From Planctomycetaceae bacterium (GTDB lineage Bacteria; Planctomycetota; Planctomycetia; Pirellulales; Lacipirellulaceae): DNA of 10,658 bases. The notes under the pieces were generated by a model. That model was not told where the DNA came from, searched no databases, and worked only from the letters and a program-made list of their open reading frames with translations. The DNA is taken from contig PATG01000082.1 of assembly GCA_002713555.1 (NCBI GenBank), forward strand, positions 80,966 to 91,623, read 5' to 3'. Both the position numbers and the translations under genes were made by a program. This document shows positions 6,233-10,658 of the stretch, piece by piece (the stretch's first letter is position 1; each line of letters begins with the position of its first letter).

Positions 6233-7396
6233 TCAGTTCTGATGGGCTTGCTGCCTGAGAGAATGTGAGGAAATATCCTCACGAAATTGCTCTGCTGGGA
6301 CTTCATCGCAAAGTATTCGTAAATTGTCGGGTAGTGGCAGATCACTTAGTACTTGGAACCGACCTTCAATGCATCGGCCAAACACGAGAAACCTGCAGCC
6401 CTGGTTCGAAATTTGCTCGATAGCCGTATCGTAGTCAGTCTGATTTTCGGGGTAATAACGAAGGTTGGCAATCCGCAGCATCGTATCGGCACCTACGACA
6501 AAAGTGGTACCTGGTAGCAATTCTGATTTCGATCGAAAAGTGGGAGCATTCGTGATCAGGAGTACCGCCTCATGATCAATCGCTTGCAATAAGTCGTACC
6601 GTCGCTTCAACTCATAGTAGTCCAAAGGTGGCTTGTCGACGTTGGTGATCGAAAGTTCGTACGCAACGGGCTGGCCGGTGATTTGAGACGCCACTTCCGC
6701 AATCCGAAGATGGCCCTGGTGGGGAGGATTGAAAGATCCAGGAAATAGAGCTTTTGGCAATGACGATGTGGGGGAGGGGAGGGTAGCGAACTTTTGCTGT
6801 CCTAAATACAGTTCAGTCCAGGAAGGTTTTGCTTGCTGTAAACAGAATTCAATGTGTTCGTTATCTTCAAGTTGTTCGTTCAGTGTCTGTTCGGCTGGGT
6901 AGGTATTGATTCCACACGCCTTTCCCAACATGACGATAGACAGTTTTGCAGCAAGCCATTCTTCTTTTTTGCGGTCGCGCTTTTTCGAGGTCAAAATCAA
7001 GGTGCTCGATGCGGTAGATGTTGCCGTCTGTACGGCCACGTGAATCCGATGCGTTCCCCGTTTGGGGCGGTTGCTGGCCAAACTCGCAGTAGTTCCCATC
7101 CCAACCAGCAACAACGGATCATCCGTGTCAGAAAATTTACGGGCCTGCAACCAGGCCCGCATTGCCATGGCACGGGCTGTGGTGACGCTGCAGAATTGCT
7201 CGGGTGCATTGCCCAGCCAGGCGCTCAACGCCGCAGGTGCATAAGGCACCACAGCCTCCAGTAGGGTTTGTGAAGCGCCGGGAATCTCTAGAAGCTGACC
7301 TATCGCCTTGCTGCCACCTCCTGTGATCGCCATGACAACCTGGTGTTGATTGGCATGTATTGCACGAAGCATTTCGGTCCAAACAGTGACACTCAC
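6233..7396 (-). CDS. Fusion of a CinA C-terminal-like domain and a NadD-like nucleotidyltransferase
   Basis: The product has 387 residues. A GTG start at 7396 is supported by AGAGGAC eight bases upstream. Residues 1-165 resemble the CinA C-terminal (PncC, NMN deamidase) fold: TGGGSKAIGQLLEIPGAS (25-42) followed by EAVVPY matches the usual ESCTGG...PGSS...Y pattern. The nucleophile-region Ser is absent (MAITGG instead of ESCTGG), and the Lys normally after the conserved Tyr is also missing. Residues 215-381 form a nucleotidyltransferase of the NadD type: FPGSFNPPHQGH (218-229, HxGH-type motif), KPPLDYYELKRRYDLL (255-270), FVVGADTMLRI (299-309) and ISSHSLR (375-381, ISSTxLR-type). Known PncC makes nicotinate mononucleotide and NadD adenylates it, so the pairing is metabolically coherent. 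The first domain may now be regulatory. Plant proteins with a similar architecture exist, as I recall. Cytoplasmic. Confidence 0.85.
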   Translation of the reverse strand: MSVTVWTEMLRAIHANQHQVVMAITGGGSKAIGQLLEIPGASQTLLEAVVPYAPAALSAWLGNAPEQFCSVTTARAMAMRAWLQARKFSDTDDPLLLVGMGTTASLASNRPKRGTHRIHVAVQTATSTASSTLILTSKKRDRKKEEWLAAKLSIVMLGKACGINTYPAEQTLNEQLEDNEHIEFCLQQAKPSWTELYLGQQKFATLPSPTSSLPKALFPGSFNPPHQGHLRIAEVASQITGQPVAYELSITNVDKPPLDYYELKRRYDLLQAIDHEAVLLITNAPTFRSKSELLPGTTFVVGADTMLRIANLRYYPENQTDYDTAIEQISNQGCRFLVFGRCIEGRFQVLSDLPLPDNLRILCDEVPAEQFREDISSHSLRQQAHQN

Positions 7397-7430
7397 TCGA
7401 GATAGTCCTCTTTGGTTCTTGGAGTTGCAG

Positions 7431-7477
7431 CCCCAGGATTTCTATACAAAGTAGCCCCGGATTTCTATACAAAGTAG
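7431..7477. repeat. Tandem 23-24-bp direct repeat upstream of the fusion gene
   Basis: Two adjacent copies (7431-7454 and 7455-7477) share CCCC and then GGATTTCTATACAAAGTAG, differing by one extra A. Read on the minus strand, each contains TATAGA, which resembles a -10 box. The repeat ends 35 bases before the GTG start of the fusion gene. It may be a duplicated operator or promoter element, or a recent tandem slip. Confidence 0.8.
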
Positions 7478-7480
7478 ACT

Positions 7481-7514
7481 GTTGCCATTTGGCCTCATGT
7501 TGACCAAAGGCAAC
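7481..7514. promoter_or_regulatory. Inverted repeat in the divergent spacer
   Basis: GTTGCCATTTGG (7481-7492) pairs with CCAAAGGCAAC (7504-7514) with one bulged A and an 11-base loop. It lies next to the tandem repeat, between two divergent genes, so a regulator-binding dyad or a leader hairpin is plausible. Confidence 0.5.
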
Positions 7515-7668
7515 ATCAGTATGGCTGCCAAAAGTGACCCTCTCAACCACGGAGGGAACTTGCCAGGCCAGTCATTTCTATATGCATCCTAGCATTTCTA
7601 GACGGGTAAACAATATTTGGCATGTGGCTTGCGTCTCTGGTAGATCAACATTCTTGTGGGATCTATCC

Positions 7669-8844
7669 ATGGCAGAAGTTGTCGAAATCAACAATCTGGA
7701 AGACCTTGAGCCTTATCGGCTGGCCTGGAATGCGTTGTTGCATCAAACACCGCGGTCTTCGTTCTTTCATACGTATCATTGGCTTGAGAACTATTGGCAG
7801 CATTTTGGGCATGATCAGCGTTTACGCGTCTTAGTTATTTTAGCCAATGGATCACTGATTGGAATTATACCTTTGTGCGTACGTACAGAGCGCTATCAGG
7901 TTGGCAAGGTTCAAGTCCTGGGTTATCCCTTGGGGGACTGGGGTACTTGGTATGGACCAATAGGCCCAAACCAATCGGCAAGCTTAACAATGGCATTGCG
8001 GTATCTTCGCAACCAACCAAGAGATTGGGATATGCTCGACTTGCGCTGGGTCGATCCAGCGCTGAGTTCTAGAGTAAGTCGAGCCATACAAAATGTTGGG
8101 TGGCAATCACACGTTGGCTCCTACCAGCAAGTTTCTGTAATACAATTTGGCAATACCGATTGGCAGGGATACAATGCGGCGCTTTCAAAAAAGTGGCGTC
8201 ACGAAATCGGTCGACAAGCTCGTGTATTAGAGCGAAATTACAAAGTTTCTTTTGAACGACATCGTCCTCAGGGAAGTTCCTGCGGTGAAAATGATCCACG
8301 TTGGGATTTATTTGACGACTGCCTGGCTATTTCGGAGCGCAGTTGGCAGAGTGAATCCAAAACGGGCAATACCTTATGTCATGGCAATGTTCGCCACTTT
8401 TTGAGCACCAGCCATCGCATTGCCTCTCATTTAGGCATGCTCGATATGGCTGTGCTCAAACTTGACAATCAGCCAGTCGCTTTTCAGTACAACTATCACT
8501 ACGACGGCCAACTTTATGGCCTGCGAATGGGATTTGACCGTAGCTTTGCCCGGGAAGGCCCTGGAAAGGTGCTCATGAGCCGCTTGATCGAGGATAGTTT
8601 TAGCCGTGGAGATATGAGTCTGGATTTGGGTATCGGCGATTTTGATTTTAAACGACGTTTCCGTACCAGCGTCGAAACGAGTTGTCGCACCAGTTGCTAT
8701 CCCTGGACGGCCTGGCGGTCGCAGGGTGTACGACTCACTCGTTGGATTAAAAATCAGTTAGGCCCAGGAGGCATTTCGGGTTGCAATTCTCACATTAAAA
8801 AAGATGGAGAATGCAGAAGTCGAACCCAGGAGATTACTTCTTAA
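7669..8844 (+). CDS. CelD/BcsL-type GNAT acyltransferase
   Basis: From the ATG at 7669 the product has 391 residues. The frame extends 45 codons further upstream, but that part has no domain-like character and crosses the regulatory spacer; MAEVVEINNLEDLEPYRLAW is a typical start for this family. A weak GGGA lies about seven bases upstream. The N-terminal half has a substrate-binding GNAT-like lobe. KKWRHEIGRQARVLER (about 173-188) opens the Acetyltransf_6 region, followed by LDNQPVAFQYNY (about 265-276), a GFDRSFAREGPGKVL stretch and GIGDFDFKRRFR (about 321-332), all hallmarks of CelD/BcsL proteins. Family knowledge links such cytoplasmic enzymes to acylation of exopolysaccharide or lipid-linked sugar precursors, and structurally to FemAB aminoacyltransferases. 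No polysaccharide genes are adjacent, so the substrate remains open. Gene end is followed by a large GC-rich hairpin. Confidence 0.85.
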   Translation: MAEVVEINNLEDLEPYRLAWNALLHQTPRSSFFHTYHWLENYWQHFGHDQRLRVLVILANGSLIGIIPLCVRTERYQVGKVQVLGYPLGDWGTWYGPIGPNQSASLTMALRYLRNQPRDWDMLDLRWVDPALSSRVSRAIQNVGWQSHVGSYQQVSVIQFGNTDWQGYNAALSKKWRHEIGRQARVLERNYKVSFERHRPQGSSCGENDPRWDLFDDCLAISERSWQSESKTGNTLCHGNVRHFLSTSHRIASHLGMLDMAVLKLDNQPVAFQYNYHYDGQLYGLRMGFDRSFAREGPGKVLMSRLIEDSFSRGDMSLDLGIGDFDFKRRFRTSVETSCRTSCYPWTAWRSQGVRLTRWIKNQLGPGGISGCNSHIKKDGECRSRTQEITS

Positions 8845-8855
8845 GAATTCCCCAG

Positions 8856-8915
8856 GGCAGAGACGTCTGAGGTGCGCGGCGCGGCGCGGCGCGTGGCGTG
8901 CCTCAGACGTCTGCC
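8856..8915. repeat. Long GC-rich hairpin with a (GCGCG)4 loop
   Basis: GGCAGAGACGTCTGAGG (8856-8872) pairs with CCTCAGACGTCTGCC (8901-8915), giving 15 pairs with a two-base AG bulge. The 28-base loop contains four uninterrupted copies of GCGCG (8874-8893). It begins 12 bases after the acyltransferase stop and may act as a terminator, although no T-run follows. It could equally be a dispersed palindromic repeat. Confidence 0.7.
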
Positions 8916-8948
8916 ACATAGGGTGCCGTCCCCCCCATCCTTGCAGCA

Positions 8949-9005
8949 CTTTGGAGGACATAATCCAAAGGCGACAAGCGGCAAAAACGTAGTGAGCGGT
9001 TTTTG
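8949..9005. other. Two short hairpins in the convergent spacer
   Basis: CTTTGGA/TCCAAAG (8949-8955 with 8964-8970) and CAAAAAC/GTTTTTG (8982-8988 with 8999-9005) are perfect 7-bp stems with loops of 8 and 10 bases. The second contains a T-run in its 3' arm on the + strand and may contribute to bidirectional termination between the convergent genes. Confidence 0.45.
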
Positions 9006-9053
9006 GAGGTTTTCCAAGAACGAATGCTCTGTTGTTACTAAATATTAGGTAAA

Positions 9054-9105
9054 TCCTCAGGAGTCATTTTGAATTAAGAGGTCCTGAGGACACACATCTT
9101 AATTC
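9054..9105. repeat. Two interlaced perfect inverted repeats (pseudoknot topology)
   Basis: TCCTCAGGA (9054-9062) is complementary to TCCTGAGGA (9082-9090), and GAATTAAGA (9071-9079) is complementary to TCTTAATTC (9097-9105). The order A-B-A'-B' is that of an H-type pseudoknot. The second stem can extend outward by four more pairs, with two G-U, on the + strand only. On the minus strand the B stem with an inner GTCC-tca-GGAC forms a nested hairpin 18 bases after the lipoprotein stop and could act as its terminator. Confidence 0.65.
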
Positions 9106-9122
9106 GAAGAGTTGTCAGCGAT

Positions 9123-9365
9123 TTAAGGTTGGGGCTCGCTGATATGGTTGGCTTGCTGCTCTCGTAGAGCATCAGCTTCACGTTGAAGTTTAAATTCAGA
9201 ACCTGGGGCGTAGTATTGAGGATCGTCCGTAAGCCACCAGGGGCTGGGTAAGGTTTGACCACCGACATCCATTTGGCATCCCGTGGCTGACAAGGTAGCC
9301 AGCAACAGCAGTCCACTGCCAATGAGTGTAGAAAATTTTTGTGTTTGGATAGTTGAAGTTTTCAC
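9123..9365 (-). CDS. Small planctomycete lipoprotein with GGQTLPSP core
   Basis: The product has 80 residues from a GTG start at 9365; GGAG lies 10 bases upstream. Residues 1-29 are a signal peptide (Lys2, Lys10, then GLLLLATLSATG) ending at Cys30, which is preceded by ATG, so it is probably a lipoprotein anchored in a membrane. The mature part begins QMDVGGQTLPSPWWL and continues with DDPQYYAPGSEFKLQRE, then a Glu/Gln/Ala-rich helical tail. I recall this core (GGQTLPSP, aromatic pair, DD, QY, PGxEFKL) as recurring in small exported proteins of planctomycetes, of unknown function; that is recollection and should be tested. The gene is alone, convergent with the acyltransferase gene, and followed by palindromic sequence that may terminate it. 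An overlapping frame at 9074-9322 lacks these features. Confidence 0.8.
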   Translation of the reverse strand: MKTSTIQTQKFSTLIGSGLLLLATLSATGCQMDVGGQTLPSPWWLTDDPQYYAPGSEFKLQREADALREQQANHISEPQP

Positions 9366-9772
9366 GTTTCAAGGACTCCAATTCGAGGGACTAGTGACTC
9401 ACGCATTCCCTCAATGGGTGAGTTTAATCGTTATCGTCGTCTTAACCGTCAAACTTTTGCTGAACGTGATAGATTTCAGGGTTTGCTAGCAATGTTCCAG
9501 ATTGAAGGCCGACCACATCCCCAGGACCTCGCGACTTTTTTGCTGCAGATTGGCAGAGAAAATAGTTTTTGGGGCGTAACTTGCTAGAATGGCAGCAGCA
9601 GAGGTCGTGTCTGGCAGGTTTTGCGATTTTAGTTTCTTGGAGTGAAGGCACTCAGGAGAAAACGGCGTTTAGAATTCTGCATGGCAGATCGATGCAACGC
9701 AAAATAAACGGTCGGAGCTGCTATCTTAGAACTGCGAAAAGATTCTTAGATCGGAACCAGGAGAGGTGAATC
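9366..9772. other. Divergent spacer between the lipoprotein and the TPR gene
   Basis: These 407 bases contain no supported gene; short frames on both strands lack ribosome-binding sites and protein-like composition. The stretch must hold promoters for both flanking genes. Close to the lipoprotein start there is a strong dyad (9397-9423). No confident -35/-10 pair was found for the TPR gene, only isolated TAGAAT-like hexamers near 9585. Confidence 0.5.
9397..9423. promoter_or_regulatory. Hairpin or operator dyad upstream of the lipoprotein gene
   Basis: ACTCACGCATT (9397-9407) and AATGGGTGAGT (9413-9423) pair at 10 of 11 positions with a five-base loop. It lies 31 bases upstream of the GTG start, so it is placed either in the 5' leader or at the promoter of the lipoprotein gene. 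Confidence 0.45.
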
Positions 9773-10658
9773 GTGTCAGTTTTTTTGATGCCCACTATGC
9801 GCATCCTGATGCTAGCAATTGGCGTGCTAGTGTGTCAGTTGCCCGTCTTGCCACTGGCGATGGCCCAGCAGGGGCAGCAAGTCTTACGAGACTCGATTCC
9901 GTCCAGGGTTTACTTTCTGGCAATTGAGCAGCTTTATCGAGGAAGGCACCGGGATGCGCTGCGCACCTTCCAAAGAGAGGTTCGTGGTAGTGTCAAACTG
10001 GGAGTCACCAATCGCTGGATCGATGCAATCAGTTATCACACGATGCTGGGCGAGGTCTACTACCAGCAAGGCCAACTTGCGCTTGCGATGGAACAATTTG
10101 ACTATGCCTGTTCCATGTTTTTGCAATATCCCAATTGGATGCTGCGTGTTGAATTCAAGGCCCCTTATGCGGATACGAATCGATTGAACCGTCCCCCACC
10201 GTGGGGACCAGGTAAACGACAGTTTGTTTTGGGGAAATTCCCGAATCAAATGCTGATTCGCTTTGGTAATCTTAAATCTGCTGAGCGTGTGATTAGTCAG
10301 GGAGGAGGGGCGATTACTTCTCCACAACTGTGGCAGCTTAATGTGGTTGAAATTGTGCGTTCGACCGCGCTGGCAATACGACGTCGCCACGAATTGCTGG
10401 GACCATTGGCTGAGTATGATCCTCTTTCCAAGAATCTAGTGAACGCACTTTCTCGCGGTGGAGCACCACCAAATCATTGGTCCAATGCATGGGTGGATTT
10501 GCAGTTGGGACTTGTCTACGCAGGGCAGGGAAAATACGACCTGGCCACGAAGCGTCTCCAGCGGGCCGAACGCATTGCGGGCAAGTACGATCATCCGCTC
10601 ACCTGCGTGGCCCTCCTGGAGATGGGTCGCATCAATATGCTGGAAGGCAATCTTGAAG
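9773..10658 (+). CDS. Secreted TPR-repeat protein (partial, C-terminus off the right edge)
   Basis: The frame is open from a GTG at 9773 to the right edge (295 residues seen). AGGAGAGG (9759-9766) lies six bases before this GTG, a very good site, and an in-frame TGA at 9767 excludes earlier starts. Residues 1-31 form a signal peptide ending AMA before QQGQ. Helical repeat segments of TPR type follow: about 47-70 (YFLAIEQLYRGRHRDALRTF), 87-115 (MLGEVYYQQGQLALAMEQF) and about 250-290 (LGLVYAGQGKYDLATKRLQ). Between them lies a less regular region containing PPPWGPGKRQF. TPR repeats mediate protein contacts, so this is probably a periplasmic scaffold or partner protein; no enzymatic domain is visible in the part available. 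The missing C-terminus could carry one. It is transcribed away from the lipoprotein gene. Confidence 0.85.
   Translation, partial: MSVFLMPTMRILMLAIGVLVCQLPVLPLAMAQQGQQVLRDSIPSRVYFLAIEQLYRGRHRDALRTFQREVRGSVKLGVTNRWIDAISYHTMLGEVYYQQGQLALAMEQFDYACSMFLQYPNWMLRVEFKAPYADTNRLNRPPPWGPGKRQFVLGKFPNQMLIRFGNLKSAERVISQGGGAITSPQLWQLNVVEIVRSTALAIRRRHELLGPLAEYDPLSKNLVNALSRGGAPPNHWSNAWVDLQLGLVYAGQGKYDLATKRLQRAERIAGKYDHPLTCVALLEMGRINMLEGNLE

Noticed and set aside
7137..7550. 137-codon minus-strand frame overlapping the fusion gene
   Set aside because: It is an out-of-frame shadow of the fusion gene, whose motifs and ribosome-binding site are clear.
7534..7668. N-terminal extension of the acyltransferase by 45 codons
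   Set aside because: The extension does not look like protein and covers repeated regulatory-looking sequence; MAEVVEINNLEDLEPYR is a normal family start.
9884..10390. 168-codon minus-strand frame opposite the TPR gene
   Set aside because: The plus-strand frame has a strong ribosome-binding site, signal peptide and TPR-like repeats; the antisense frame has none of these.
1..10658. CRISPR array, tRNA or rRNA gene, integrase or transposase
   Set aside because: No spaced direct-repeat array, cloverleaf with CCA-type end, ribosomal RNA core or recombinase motif was seen on either strand.

Overview
The window looks like chromosomal DNA of a planctomycete, most likely a Pirellula/Rhodopirellula/Blastopirellula relative. 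This rests on protein character: small secreted lipoproteins with a GGQTLPSP...PQYYAPG...FKL core that I associate with that phylum, a nicotinamide-type fusion enzyme, weak or missing Shine-Dalgarno sites before several genes, and scattered, mostly monocistronic genes with long spacers. It is an inference from memory of these families, not a database match.

Layout from left to right. (1) 1-1801, leftward: a two-gene unit with an eight-helix DoxX-like membrane protein (926-1801) followed 21 bases later by a secreted purple-acid-phosphatase-like metallophosphoesterase that runs off the left edge (1-904). (2) 1802-2446: a gene-free stretch holding a 312-bp element with perfect 28-bp terminal inverted repeats (2096-2407). 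(3) 2447-2725, rightward: a 92-residue Cys-rich secreted or lipoprotein. (4) 2726-2977: a spacer that folds on the + strand into three consecutive hairpins (2771-2940), a candidate structured RNA. (5) 2978-7396, leftward: three housekeeping-type genes, in transcription order a CinA-C/NadD-like fusion (6233-7396), a ROK sugar kinase (4905-5909) and lepA (2978-4792). The kinase has a good sigma-70-type promoter of its own. (6) 7397-7668: a divergent regulatory spacer with tandem 23-bp repeats and an inverted repeat. (7) 7669-8844, rightward: a CelD/BcsL-type GNAT acyltransferase. (8) 8845-9122: a convergent spacer packed with palindromes, including a (GCGCG)4-loop hairpin and two interlaced inverted repeats with pseudoknot topology. 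(9) 9123-9365, leftward: an 80-residue planctomycete lipoprotein. (10) 9773 to the right edge, rightward: a secreted TPR-repeat protein, incomplete.

The genes do not form one obvious pathway. LepA is a translation GTPase, the ROK protein probably phosphorylates glucose or a related hexose, and the fusion protein joins two folds of NAD metabolism, although its deamidase half has lost key residues. The flanking genes are cell-envelope or secreted proteins. No CRISPR array, transposase, integrase, tRNA or rRNA gene was seen. The best leads for something undescribed are non-coding: the three-hairpin RNA candidate, the interlaced inverted repeats, and the inverted-repeat element.
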